DNA of 64,000 nt from Melastoma dodecandrum (GCA_029817715.1 JARUPY010000474.1:6448001-6512000); one strand, 5' to 3'. Counted from the stretch's first letter, positions 39,046 to 51,859 are shown. Translations and numbers: made by a program. The notes: generated by a model from the letters alone, not told the origin.

Positions 39046-40925
39046 ATTGGCCCTTTGAATGTGGCTAAGAGGGGGGTGGATTAGTCTTTTAGCTCGAATA
39101 GAACTTTCTCGACAAACTCACAGAACCCTCATAGTAAAAGACTTAACTTCTGTGATTTACAGAAGTTTAAAGACAAATGGGAACACAATGTTTTAGAGTG
39201 GTTCGGTGAATACATGTACATCCATTTTCGATCGCTTTCACTAATAACTTGTTGAGTTTGGGATGTATCTAGGTCGAACCACAAGGAAATCAACCAGACT
39301 TAGCTAGCACAGAATCTTGGCTGGAAGCTTCTATCTTCTGTGACGCAGTAGCAGGCTGTCCCTTCTGTGAATCTACAATCAGACTCGATGACGCTTCTTC
39401 CACGTGTTCGGACGTCGTCGAATGGGCTTCTCTTTTTGTGTTTTCGATTTAATATGCAAAACAAAGAAATAATTGTCTATAAAAGGCTGCAGTCCCTCAT
39501 CACTTGCGCCTGCTACATAAACTTTCTCTTGGACATGCAGTACCCCCACCCGGCGTTACAGACAGCTTCCCCGGCCAAGTCTTTCATATCCTCAGCCACC
39601 AACGCCTATGGAGTGGCTTCACCAATGCACACCTGCTGTAAATAAACAGACAACAAGATAGCAAACTACAGAAGGTTACGTCTGCTACAGACACCTTCTC
39701 TCTGACGAACTTTGTACGCCGGCTCGCCAACCAGTAACCCTTCTCCCCAGGTCCTGTTGCACGCAGTCCGATGTTACGGACAGTGTTTTGGTCGAGTCCC
39801 TCGTATCCGTAACCACCGGCGTCTCTGTAGCGGCTTCACCACCGCTCAACCTGCTGTAGTCACCTCCTGCGAGAACACTCGTCTGGAGAAATCGTCCTGC
39901 ACACTCACACACAAGTTAAAGCACCACAATAACCTTGTAGAAATGCCAAGACTTACCCCTGTACAATTTAAATCTAGAAATGAGTTATTTTTGTGTTTTT
40001 CTTTTATACAACGGTTCCATCCTTCTGTTATTAAGGAAACTTATTTTTCTAAAAACAAATTGTGACCAGATTCATTCCTATTGTGCATAAAATGATTGGG
40101 AACAAATTCTATTTGATTTCGCAAAATCAGATTATCCAATCACCAGATATTTCATTACAGAAGGTTAGAGCCAGATTTTGTCAACAACCTTTTATAGTTA
40201 GAAATAAAAAATATTTTAATTCCAACCTAACAATTCTGATTATAGGCTCGTGCATTTATCCATTAGGGACTTCCAAAATTAATTTTGTTTTAATTTGATA
40301 TTTTTATCCCAGATAGTGCACTATAGAAGGTTCGACCAAAGCAAACAAGCAACCTTCTATTGATGGAAATAATCAATCATTTATTTCCAAAAAGAGATCA
40401 TTCATTCCACATAGGTTTGACATTGTATCTGAACGAAATTCATGTGAAAACTTTATTTGAAAGTAATTTCTAAATAACATTATCCTTTAGAGAAGGTTAG
40501 ATAAAAATTTTCAAAACTAACAAAATAATTTCCTTGATCAGGAAAAATATTTTATTTTGACTTTCAATCATTTGTCTTTCCAACTATTTAATATTAATTT
40601 AAATTAATATAATAATTAAGATAATCAATAATTAATTAACCATTAATTAATTATCTAAATATACAAATATTTTCTAATCACGTCATTTGATCTGAAATGA
40701 TCATTGGAGGATGAAGAAAATTTTTTCGTGATATTTTTTCTTTATTAGGGAACATATCATCGTTACATGAGGTTACCGCTTCTGTAAAGTCATAGCAGGT
40801 CAAACATACTGTGTGAGTCATCATTAAAACCATATCAACCCACCTATTACATATTGAATAAATATTAGTTTGTAAAATAAATAATAGAATGAAAAACAAA
40901 GTATGAGTTAAGAGATATGAAAAAC
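39046..40925. mobile_element. Probable nested insertion splitting the hAT transposase
   Basis: The sequence between the two halves of the hAT dimerisation domain has no hAT similarity. It begins near GTGGCTAAGAGGGGGG (about 39061), a motif I associate with plant LTR sequences. It also contains four AGAAGGTT-type repeats (39670, 40158, 40326, 40493). No clear TG...CA ends or target duplication were found, so type and limits are uncertain. Confidence 0.45.
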
Positions 40926-42710
40926 ATGCGAACTCAGAAGCAATTATAGAGAAATATCACGAACCATTTGGGCAAGAATGAGAAACCTAATAGTATTGGC
41001 ATTCCAATACGTCAAAATATCGAACTTAGTATTATCAACTTCTGTATCTCTCCCAAATATCTATTCAATTATGCTATATCACATTTATTTCCACATTTCT
41101 TCCTCTCCAATCTCTCCAACCTTTGCAATAATCTCATATCACTATCTATTGTGGATGCCTTTGATTGTTGACCCTTATCCACAACATCACTTTCACTCCC
41201 ATCATTAGTCACCACATCTTCACCATTCTCCACAATTCATTTCTTTTTGCAGTCAACAAACATATAATAAAAAGTGCTTTTCACTTGAGAAATCATAACA
41301 TATGTCTTGTCAAGATATATGTCATTCAAATACAACTCAACATAATCAAACTTTTGACGAGCATCAAAGACAGCTGCGATGAAAATCAACTTATTCATTT
41401 TTTTCACATCACCCTAATACTAATGATAATTATCTCTCATGTTCGTTGCCAAAATAACCAAGTTCTGATTAGGAGATTCTTGTCATTCTCGCAAAGCCTC
41501 GTCAAGATTTGCTAGCTCATGAAAAAAAAAAACATTCGAAGTAACAAACTTCGAACAAAAAACTTTCAAAGTAAGCTCATAAAAGTGCTTAAGATGACAA
41601 GTCTTCCCACATTTCCCCAATCAACGGAGCTAGGTATCATACATATCCCACTGTCATCTTCAAGATCTTTTCTAGATTTTTTTTTTCATCATCATATCAC
41701 TTAAAGGCCTTCTCAACTTCATTGCGGCTTCTAAAATCAAATTTATTGAATTCCATCTCGTTAGCACATTCAAAACCAAAAAAGCTTTATTATCAATCTT
41801 CTCAACAATTGAACACTTCTTAAACTTTAATAATCTTTGAGGAGTCGATCTAATGTAAGCAACAACTTCTCGAACTTTTTTCACCGAGTCAAACATCGTA
41901 TTCAATCCATCCTTCACAATTAAATTGATAATATGCGCAACACATCTCATATGAAGGAAACTCACATCTCATCATACTCTCTTCTTTATTGTAATACTTT
42001 TCTTTGAGAAAACGAATTGTAACATCGCAGTGGTGGTCAAAATCTTTTCTAAACCCCAATCACACAAGCATCTATCAATAGCAACCCCAATATCCTTCCC
42101 CTTGTATGATGTAACTATACTAAAAACTCAATATGCTTATGCAACTCCCAATTCTCATCAATATAGTGAGTAGTCAAACACATATAATTGACACTTTGAA
42201 TAGAAGTATAAATATCAGTAGTCAAACTAACTCTTCGACGCGATTTCTTAAAATACTCTTTCAACTTCTCTTTCTCAAGCGAAAACATGTCATACACATC
42301 ACATTGTATTGTTCACTATGAATGAACTTTAAACTTAGGACATACAACAGACATGAAATGAATGAATTCAGGCCTAGAAACAAACTTGATAGGAAGCTCA
42401 ACAAATATCACCAAGTGCACCAAAGATTTTCAAATAATTTCATGATGGCACTTAAGAACAGTCATGTCTTTCTAATTATTAGAATCACCTCCAGGTTTAA
42501 ATTCGAGGATTGTTTGTGTTGAATTAGTTGACTTGATCCTTTCCTTACACGTCACATTATGACTCTTTAGCAAAAAAGTCCCATTTATCTTAGTATCAAC
42601 TCTCACTTCTACTCCACATGCATTGCATTGTACTAACATTATATCATCGAGACCTTCAAATCTCTCATAATCTATCCATAAAGTTGATCTCAAAGCCATT
42701 TCCTTCCTCT
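40926..42710 (-). pseudogene. hAT transposase (BED zinc finger to RNase-H fold), broken
   Basis: Minus-strand pieces in order. A BED finger, YERFEGLDDIMLVQCNAC.. with HNVTC, lies at about 42699-42540. The core start KKSRRRVSLTTDIYTSIQSV with CLTTHYIDENWELHKH is at about 42250-42130. The central part RCVAHIINLIVKDGLN with VVAYIRSTPQRLLKF and VLTRWNSINLILEAAMKLR is at about 41950-41700. The dimerisation start FDILTYWNANTIRFLILAQM is at about 41020-40960. All are typical of RICESLEEPER/DAYSLEEPER-like hAT proteins. Stops and frame changes separate every piece, so no active protein is expected. Confidence 0.85.
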
Positions 42711-43088
42711 TTCTCCCACCAGAGGCAGCATATGTGAATATCGAAGCTGACTGACTAGATTGGTTTTACATGGAATCACTATTCATCTACATATAAATAA
42801 AGGAGAAAAGGTCAAATTTTTTCCATTTGCTTAACATGAGGTATATTCGACTACAATAATCGGTATATAAATAGGCTTAACTTTGCTAGTAATCCAAGCA
42901 AATGTCATTGATCCCACAATGAATAAGTGTGCCAATAACACTAAGGAAAAGAGCAAAAAACTTGCATTATGCATCCAAGTCTATTAATTACAGATTGCAA
43001 CAATGATAATTGCACTGATAGATCAAACTAAAGCACACAACAAATCACACTACACACCAATAATCTAAAGCATCGAAGCAAAATTAAG

Positions 43089-43091
<3 letters not shown>

Positions 43092-43122
<31 letters not shown>
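43092..43122. repeat. (TA)n microsatellite
   Basis: About 15 TA units within the 5' part of the hAT element. Confidence 0.95.
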
Positions 43123-43127
<5 letters not shown>

Positions 43128-43499
43128 AAAAAGTGAGATTTGAGGGGTTAGGACAAAATCAGACAGATGAAAGGAAAAAGTGAACCAACAATTCCCGGGG
43201 GAGACAATGGTTGCTAGAAAAGGTTCATGCAAAAATATGGAGTAAAATGTAAAAATTAAGCATGCTGAAGGCCACTGAAGATGCCACGACAACTACACAT
43301 CAATATCATACACGTTTTTCAAGTATTGAGAAATAGGGAAACAAGTGTAGCCATGAACCACAAGAACAACCTTTCCACATATGCTTGAACTAAAAAAAGC
43401 AACAAACAGACCAATCGTATGAAGCAACAATCACATAAATAGATAGCCCAGAGAAAGTGGCAGAGCACGAACGAGGCCAGAACACATAGCACAACCGTC

Positions 43500-43870
43500 G
43501 AAGTTGGAGCATAGAGCGGTGTCGTGGTCGTCCGACCATGGAGGCTGGAGCATAGAGTAGAGCCGTTGGGTTGGGGAGGTGGAGCACAGAGTGGAGGAGC
43601 AGAGCCGTCGGGTTGGGGAGTGGAGCATAGAGCGGAGCCGTCGCTGTATGGGAACGGAGCACAGAGCGGAGCCGTCGAGTTGGGGTGTATGGGAACGGAG
43701 CACAGGCGGAGCCGTCGAGTTGGGGTGTATGGGAACGGAGCACAGGCGGAGCCGTCGAGTTGGGGAGTGGATCATAGAGCAGAGCTGTCGCCGTATGAGA
43801 ACGGAGCACAGAGCGGAGCCGTCAAGCAATGGAGGCTGGAGCACAAAGTCGAGCCGTCGGGTCGGGGAGG
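43500..43870. repeat. Tandem array in the hAT 5' region, core unit 40 bp
   Basis: Units built on GAGCCGTCGAGTTGGGG and GGGAACGGAGCACAG. Two neighbouring units near 43675-43755 are practically identical and 40 bp long; flanking units are degenerate. The array is GC-rich against an AT-rich element and stays open in several frames, so the long frames here are not evidence of a gene. Confidence 0.8.
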
Positions 43871-44167
43871 ACTGAGGAGGAGGAGTGGCACCCGATCTCC
43901 GGCCATCCTGCCAACGTTTAATTTTTGTGGGTCCAAGAAACGATGGGCATGGACCAACGGCCAAAAGTCCAGACGTGAAACGAGACCCGTAATATTTCGA
44001 TTTGTTTGGATTACCGAATTAATTATCCTAAAATATCAAAATCAAACCAAAACCCAAAATTTTTAACAAACATAACACCGAACCGAAAACTGAATATTAA
44101 ATATCAAATTTCAAATACCAAAACTTTAATTCGGTATTTGGAATTTTAAACTTTTTACTGACCTCTA

Positions 44168-46529
44168 ATTTCAAACTCTTATTTCATCGAATTATTTGTC
44201 GAATTTTAAAATTACATACAATATTTCGCGAAATTTTTTTATGACTAGCGTTGTTTTAGAACATAACTCGTATTATGAAATGTTGTTCACATATCAACTA
44301 ATTTTAGATAATTTGTTGGTGCTTGGTATACTTGAATAGAGAGGTTGTATGATGACGACCGCCCACCAAAGGTATATTAAAGAAATCCAATTTAATGATT
44401 TTATAAATATATATTTAACTAAAATGATGAAGAAAAAATTATGCATATTTCTTAAGAGGTTTGTACAAAAATACTGTTCATTTAAAAAAAATAATCGAAT
44501 ATTGTTCGAATTTATAAATTTACGAGTTTACAACCTCTGTGCTGGGTCTTGAAAACCCGCCCCTCAATTTGTAAAAAAAAAAAAGAGTTTCGAAGACTCG
44601 TCTTCTCGTTTCATCCTCGACAAAAACGAGTCTTCGTAACCCGCCTTCGTATTAGATCATCACATTTCACATGAAGACTATTTTCAAGAGCCGTCCAATT
44701 TAGATTAAAACACTCGTCGGGTTGTCTCTTCTCATTTGTGCTTCCCTTTAGTTTCTAGGGTTTGTGTTGCCGTCATTTCTGATGCCCGTCCTGTCGCTCC
44801 CTCCGCCACCCGCTCTCGAAGATCACACCCTCCTCAGACGTGACCCACTGCCCTCCCTCTCCCTTCCGTGTGCCTATTTGACGACCCACCCAAAATTCTG
44901 ATAACCGCTCTCCGAAGACCCACCCCGTTTTCCTCTCCAACAACCCACGACCACCCGATATGATATTTTTTTTAGTTGAAATTATTGTTATGGTGGGTAT
45001 TTGTAGTGAATGATTAGTCAGGGTTAGCAATTTGTCAAGGTTAATAGAATGTTAGTGGTAATTGTTTTATGTTTTGACTAAGTTAAGTATTTTTAGGTTA
45101 GCGAGGGTTTTGATAGATAGAGAGCTTCGATTAGGTACTATTTCGATTTTCTTGACAGGGTCATCCTTCATCTTGGTAATATGCAGCTAAAACCGAGGTC
45201 ATGCAATAAGTACAAGAGTTCACATTGAATCGACTTGTGTGAAGAGCAAATAAATAACTGGCTCAAAATCCATCTTGAGTACATGGAGATGTTGAATGAC
45301 CTCATGAATCAATTCATGTCGTTGATGTGAGAAATAGATATGGACTACTCCGAATGGTATGAGAGGCATACAAGGAAGTATAATTCACATATTGGTGCAA
45401 TGTTAGGCACGCTGGTAAGTATAAACTATTATTTTCGTCCGTTACTTTGTTACATCATTACACTAATTGTTCTACGAAAATTTGTGAAATAGATAAAAAA
45501 AAATTGCGAAGAATTCAACTACACGCATCCAACAAAGAAGAAGTTGTTGCAATCTCCGGAAAAGCAACGAACTTGTCGAGCCGGTATTCCGCGCTTCGCC
45601 TATATGGTCGTCGCGGCAACATGAAAGATTGACCGTCATATGTAGCATCGACTAAGGGGGAAAGAGACATCTATGATGATGAACCTGTAGAGGAGTCCCG
45701 ACACCTTAATGAAGTGGATGATAAAGATGAATGAAATGTTGTGGAAGAGGAGGTGCATTACCTTAACGATGAAGGAAATGTTACGGAAAAGGAGATCCAA
45801 CGCCTTAATGAAGAGAAGGTGCAACACCTATGAAGAGGATGATGAAGATGAAGATCGGGGTTATGTCCAAATGGCCTATCAACAAGAGGGATTGTTGATC
45901 TCTCATGTGATGCAACTTAGCAACGAATATTGCATGCCCCACTACATTCAGTGAAATCGTCGCAACCCGAATCTCATTCAAGAGGAACAACCGTGGCAAT
46001 TTGACAAGAGAAGATACATTAGATGTAGACGTGGTTGAATGTTTTCTATTTTGTTTAGATTGTAACGAATCTGTTTACATTATCGTTGCATCAAGAACTA
46101 AAAATGTTTTCTAAAACTTTGAGTTATCTCTTATATGATAAAAAAAAAAATACGAACATGAATGTTAACTTATTAGGGAACCTAGTGGTCCCGGCGTAAG
46201 AGGGGTGGCGGGTTACACTGGAAACAAAACGCGTCATCTGTTTTTTCTAAATAAAGGGGGGTAGATTTTGAATATATGTAATCTGACGTAAAGCGATGTT
46301 TTGAAAACACGTTTTTTTTTAATAATGAAGAATACAAATTTTAAAAACTCATATTCTTTGCAAATTGAGTTACGTTTTTATTCCGCATTCGAACCGTAAA
46401 TTCGTAAATTTCTAAACTCGAACAATATTGAATTTAAAAAAAAAACACTATATTTTCGTATAAACCTCTTATTTTCGAAAATGTAAAATAACGGGATAAA
46501 AGACGAGGAGGGGTTATTATTAATTTATG
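44168..46529. other. Spacer with a possible plant-mobile-domain relic
   Basis: No intact gene. On the plus strand about 45230-45420 reads EEQINNWLKIHLEYMEMLND and, after a stop, MDYSEWYERHTRKYNSHIGA. This resembles the C-terminal part of plant mobile domain (MAIN-like) proteins. It is followed by an acidic stretch with LNDEGNVTEKEIQRLNEEK (about 45760) and a basic end, KRRYIRCRRG (about 46010). Many stops. The assignment is weak; it may be the remains of another transposon. Confidence 0.3.
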
Positions 46530-46534
46530 GCAAA

Positions 46535-47060
46535 ATATCAAATTATTGCCTCAACTATTGACCAACTTTCTGTTTTGACCTAAGCTTTATTTGTTATACT
46601 ATTTTGGCCATAACTTCTAATTTAACCTATTTTGTGGCCCGACGTCGACGACGTTACTTAGCCTGCCGACGTGGACTTAACGGGATTCGATGTGGAAAAA
46701 TATTGCTTATCACGTCACTCATTGGTCGATCCACGTGGGTGGCATCTGAAACTTTTAAAATCTACCCTAAAGGACTTCGAATTAAATTCTTCGAACCCTA
46801 ATCGTTTTTTCTTCCCCCTTTCCACCTGCCTCCCAACTTTACCCATTTCTTCCTCCAATCTCGTCACATGCCTCCATCCTTTTCGGTTTGTTGTTTTGGC
46901 TTTCCCCGACGGTGAGTTGGGAAGACATGAGGGTGAGAAATCCCCGACGGTGGAGGGCGAACCTCAGGCAAGAGCCCATGTAGGTGATCGTGGTTGACGG
47001 CTCCGGGTAAGGATGGGACTCCTTCTTCACCTTGGGTTGAACCCTAATCCCTAATCCTTC
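46535..47060 (+). repeat. MULE left terminal inverted repeat
   Basis: About 500 bp, inverted match to 51860-52376. It has an extra stretch of about 30 bp near 46705-46735 that the right copy lacks, and the right copy has small internal duplications of CGATACCCATTTCTTC that the left copy lacks. Confidence 0.8.
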
Positions 47061-47495
47061 TTTACACGCGTAAGACACGTGTCTCACGCGTGCCTTGAGC
47101 ATGTATCGATGCCTCCGCTCCCTTCAACATGTCCTCTGATGTTTTGGTTGGATTTCAACTGGGTTTGCTTTTCTATTGGCTAAAGCTTTGATGGTGCAAT
47201 ATGTAGGGAACCAAGAGGGCCGCGCTCGAGAAGTCCTTCCAAGAGATACTAGTGGGACAAGTTTTCCTTGTGTTGTGAGCCTTTGGTGCTCCTTACGTGA
47301 GTGTGGTCTATTTTCATTTGATAGAGATAAATCGCTTGTCTTGTCTTCACAATGCTCCTGTATGTTTCCCTCTAGGATATGCAATTGGATTGTTAAATTT
47401 GGAGGAGGTCTTTGTCTGGTGGTAGGCCAAACCAGAGTTTAATGATTGATTTGAGGTTGTGTTGTTAATGTCATATTAACGACAAGTATATAGCC

Positions 47496-48063
47496 ATGAG
47501 TGACAGAGAAAGTCACGAAATGTCTGGAGGTACAACGATTATGAGCTCAAGCGAAGGTGTGCGTCTTTGTAAGCATGGTAGAAGGGTGGCCCTATACACA
47601 TCATGGAGCACGAAGAACCCCAGTCGTCGATTCTTGCGTTGCCCATCATGGAAGGTAACTATGAAGATGATTTGTGGCTCTTATTAGGTAAATATGAAGA
47701 TGAATGTGGCTCTTATACATTTTTTCTTATTGCTCTTAATAGGAAGATGACTGTGGCTATTTTAAGTGGGTGGATGATGACTTCCGTTTTAGACAAAAAG
47801 AAATAATCCTAGATCTTGTCCATATGAAGAAAATGTTAGAAGACAAGATTGAAGTAATGCATAAGAAAGAGCAAAGTACGACGGATTACATTGCCAAGCT
47901 CGAAGAGATGGTTGGAAAGCGCAACGATGCTCAACTTCATGAAGTTAGAACCAGCAAAGCGAAAATGGAGAAAATGGAGAAGATGGTTCGGAGATTGTGG
48001 TGTTTGGTTGTTTTCTTATTAGGATTTGTAATGTACTTTTATATGTATCCTATATGTACATGA
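47496..48063 (+). CDS. GRF zinc-finger, coiled-coil, membrane-anchored protein, 159 aa
   Basis: Two exons, 47496-47654 and 47743-48063, join in phase 0 to 159 residues. The GRF zinc finger spans the junction: LCKHGRRVALYTSWSTKNPS, RRFLRCPSWK, then EDDCGYFKWVDDDF (zinc ligands C, H, C, C). A charged coiled coil follows (about residues 70-135, MLEDKIEVMHKKEQSTTDYI.. MEKMEKMVRR) and a C-terminal hydrophobic helix (LWCLVVFLLGFVMYFYMYPI). GRF fingers bind single-stranded nucleic acid in other proteins. The ORF lies inside the MULE, convergent with the transposase, and is intact while the transposase is not. The intron is only 88 bp. Proteins of this GRF/coil/TM layout are common in plant genomes; whether this one is expressed is unknown. 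Confidence 0.72.
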
Positions 48064-48712
48064 AATTTTGTATAAATTAAATTATTGAAAAGCTTATATG
48101 ATGTTGCAGTCTGTCTGCATTCATGTAATTTGATATTTCTTGTTGGGATCTGAGGCCCTTCTTGATGGTCATTAAATTAAATGAGCTCACAAATACTGGT
48201 GCGATAGAGTTTGTGTGGAAGGTCGGGATGGGATGAAACCGGCTGTGGTTTTGATCCTTTGCCTTCAGTCTTACTCCAAGTCCAGACCCCATCAGCCCTC
48301 GAACAGGCTGTTAGAATTCATCACCTGTGTTGCTAGGGTGTGATTCAAGGAACGGATGGCAATTCGGGTTCGGGAGCTTGGGGACTACGGCAGAGGGAGA
48401 GTTAGTGAGTTTTAGGGGTGAATAAATAATGGGTCATCATCTAGTGATGACTAGTGACATGTCCGAGTTGTATCTGTTAGTGGAACTTTTGCACTTTCAT
48501 GTACAGCCTGTAATACTTACTTCTAATAGAACAAAAAAAAAGAGTCTGGCCAACATTCAGCCTTACACAGCCTTACACAGAGTGTGACCTTACACAGAGT
48601 CTGACCTTATATCAGCCTTTCCACATATGTACAAGGAACTTAGAACTTAGGTTCCACAAAATATCCAACCAAAAAATAACATAAACTATTCCTGGGTTTT
48701 CAGTTTGGGGCA

Positions 48713-51134
48713 GTTAAAGTCGTGCCTTTGTTTCTTCGACTACACGTCCTCTTGTTGTGACCCATCTTCCCACAAAGTCGGCATGTCATGCGCATAACTT
48801 TTCCTGAACCTAAAGTTGCAAAAATAGACGAATAAACAACAACAAATAAAGTCTTACCCGTTCTACCCGATGGCTAAACTCTTCAGCGATAAACAAAAAC
48901 AAAATTGCAATTTCATAGCTAAAGTCTTACCCGATGGCTGTGAACTCGTCTCCTCTTCAGTTTGTTGGGAACTTCTTCCAATTTCCATTGGCTGTGAACT
49001 AGAAATGTCACCTCTACATGTCCTCTTGTTGTGTCCATAATTCCCGCAAACCGTACACTTCATCCCTAGACCCTTTTTTGAAATCTTTGTTGCACATTTG
49101 GGATCTTCTTCTTTACTTACCTTTCTGTTTTGCTTCTTTGGTCGACCAGGGAGCTTTTTATATGGAGGAGGCATGATATCAGGTTGTTCTCCTCTTGGCC
49201 TGAATATGGGACCTTCGAGAGGCTCCAATACTTGCCCATAAGACTTTCTGAAAGCATCAACTTGAAACAAGAATCGATATAGTCTTCCACTGGTCTTTTC
49301 ATGTAGTGAATGCAAGCTATAGCATGAGTGCAAGGTATAAAATACAAATCCCAAAATCTGCAACTGCATGTTTTACACGGAAAATCTACAATATATCTCT
49401 CTTTCTCCAAGTTGGCTATGGAAACCTCAAATTTCTCAGCTAATGAGGGCTTAACAATGTACTTTCCAGCTTCTTCCTTCAATGCTTCTAACTCTTTTCT
49501 AACGTTAGGACACAAACAGTCATGGTTGCGAAAACTCACCTTATTCTTCTCTACATGGCGTACCATTAACAAATGTCGAATACGCTCCAACATCTCAATA
49601 AGGGGTAGTCTTCTAGCAGCCACAATGTATGAGTTGAATGTCTCACACATATTGTTCGTGTTTGTGCCACATTTGCTACTGGTCCGGAAGAACGCCTTGC
49701 AGAAATGTTCCGGTTCAACACTGAGGAAATCGTTTGCTGCAGCTACTGAACCAGCCATTCCATCTCTACCTTCCCTCATTTCTTTCATAGCAAAGTTAAA
49801 CTCTACCTCATTGGTGCTTTTGCAGGCCCTATAAAAACAATTCTTCATTAAAAGTTCTCGATGTTTAACTTTCCAATTTTTCTATATATGGCGTGCACAA
49901 TTTCTATGTTTAGCTAATGGTGCAAGACTTGCAATAGCGTTTATGATTCCCTACATATAAACCAGTAATAAAAAAACAAGTAAGATCACAGCTCATTAAT
50001 GTAATTTCACAGATAAACACAAGTAAATAAACTAACCTTCTGCTAGTCGCTCATAAATGTCTATCCCTGGCCAGATCCGACATCCAAAATCTTGAATAAT
50101 AAAGTCATAAACCAGGTCCAAGAGTCCGAGTTTTCTCCTTCCGCTACAGCCCAAGCAACAGGGTACATTCCATCATCTGCATCTCGCCCAACCGTAGTCA
50201 AAAGAATCCCACCTACCCTATGCTTTAATAACGTGCCATCAAAGCCAATGAATGGCCTACAACCAGCTAAAAAACCTCTATGAAATGCATCAAAGCATAT
50301 AAACAACCTCCTGAATGTGGTGAATAAACCAGTACTAAGAGTTAGATCACAACTCAAATCGAAAGTAGAATTAGGGTACTTCCTTCGCAAAGCAGTCAAA
50401 TAAGGATGTAAATCCTTGAAGTGGTCCTCTATCGTGCCATTCACTAGCTTATCAGCCAACCATGTCTCTTTATAAAGCGTCATCAAAGGAACATCTATAC
50501 AATACTTTTTCATAAACTCTTGCTCGATGTCTTTTGTAATAAGACCTGCGCGTTGAATTTTCCCATCCATGAATTGTGATGCCACCCACTTTGTTGTTGC
50601 TTGCCTATTTTTCATACTTCGACAACATTTGTGCTCATTCATGACATATTTCACTACAAATGTGTTTTCCTTCTTCATCCAAGAAGCATACAACCTCCAA
50701 GGGCAGCCTTCAGTACAAACAGCCTCTTGCCTAATCATAGAACTACGTTTCCAACAAATATTGTAGCCATTTGCGATGGCATACTTCTGAACAGCAAAAT
50801 GAAGTTGGCGCGGAGTCTCAAAAGACATTCCAAATCTGAATTCTATACTTTTGTGATCAACTTGGTCATCATATTCAATAAACTCCTTCATATCTGCAAC
50901 TTTCCTCTCTCCTATACTTTTATCGCCATCATCCACATGTATTTCATTGTCAGATTCCTCGTATTCTGATTGTACCAACATCTCATCATCAACCATTTCC
51001 TTTGCCTGTTCATATCTTTGTTCAATCATTACCTCATCATCAGCACCGTCATCATCAGCATCCTCGTTATGCTCACTATCCTCTAAAAGATCACCACCAA
51101 TAGAATTATCAATATGTTCATCATTCTCCTCCAC
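48713..51134 (-). pseudogene. MuDR-type MULE transposase, broken by stops
   Basis: Starts at 51134 with an acidic N-terminus. Then the MuDR DNA-binding region FRFGMSFETPRQLHFAVQKY with CTEGCPWRLYASW (about 50850-50690) and the DDE core: first Asp in FIGFDGTLLKHRVGG (about 50240), TFMSD (second Asp, about 50050) and NNMCETFNSYIVAARRLP (Glu, about 49650). A SWIM finger follows, CSCRFWDLYFIPCTHAIACI (about 49330), then a Gly-Arg-Pro AT-hook-like KKLPGRPKKQNRK (about 49140) and two CCHC knuckles, CTVCGNYGHNKRTC (about 49030) and CRLCGKMGHNKRTC (about 48750). TAG codons near 50063, 50045 and 49888 interrupt the core. All triad residues are still visible, so the decay is recent in character. Confidence 0.87.
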
Positions 51135-51859
51135 ACCCTCACATTACAACAACATCTTACCACCATCTTCACATTCTTCAATCATCTGCATCACTTCTTT
51201 ATCCCCAATATTTCCTTCGCAAAAGATAGACTATGACCGACATGAACATACCACAATCTTTGGATCATAAACCCAGAATCTTTCGCGAGAGCAACGATAG
51301 TAAAGTATCATAAGATGTCACTATCTACATTCCCAAATTTTATTCTTCTCCCACCTTCATAAGTTACAATCCCAGCAAAAGACATCGATCATCCAACATA
51401 TATCTCTAAGTTGAGTCTCTTCATGGTTTAATTCTGTAATAAACAACACAAAAAATGAGGTTAACCACAAACGCATTACATGATATCCAAATAACAAAGA
51501 AGATACAAACAAAGTGACGCTACAAAGGACCAAGTAAGTTTCTCGATAGTGGCCAACTTGATGATTCTCTCTGATTTATTCTTATGTTTAATGGGTCTCT
51601 ATCAACTTTAATACAAAACAAAAAGCAGGATGGCAAAGGCGTGGGGACTCCCCATCCCTCGTAGATATACCAAAAGCATCTCCCTCCCTCTAAACTAGCC
51701 CCATAATCTTTCAACGCTTTTTACGTTGTACTTACAACCGAACCTTGGAAGACTCAGGCTCAATTATCAGTTCATAGTTCAAAAGAACTACCGACAGGGT
51801 AATAGAAAAGCATCTGCACCACACTGGAATTCTAACTAAACAAGGGGGAGAGAAAGGGG

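Larger units (their letters stand above)
38360..44167 (-). mobile_element. hAT transposon, 5.8 kb, degenerate
   Basis: The left end TAGGGGTGAGCA (38360) and right end TAGAGGTCAGTA (reverse complement, ending 44167) are imperfect 12-bp inverted repeats typical of hAT elements. The flanking octamers GATTCAAA (38352-38359) and ATTTCAAA (44168-44175) match at six of eight positions, fitting the 8-bp hAT duplication. Subterminal DNA at both ends is full of ACCGAA/TTCGGT-type motifs (38390-38490; 44080-44140), also usual for the group. The interior encodes transposase fragments on the minus strand and is interrupted by other sequence. Confidence 0.82.

Noticed and set aside
43524..44066. 180-codon plus-strand frame and 177-codon minus frame
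   Set aside because: Both are products of the GC-rich tandem array in the hAT element.
49328..49834. 168-codon plus-strand frame
   Set aside because: Antisense shadow of the MULE transposase SWIM/core region.
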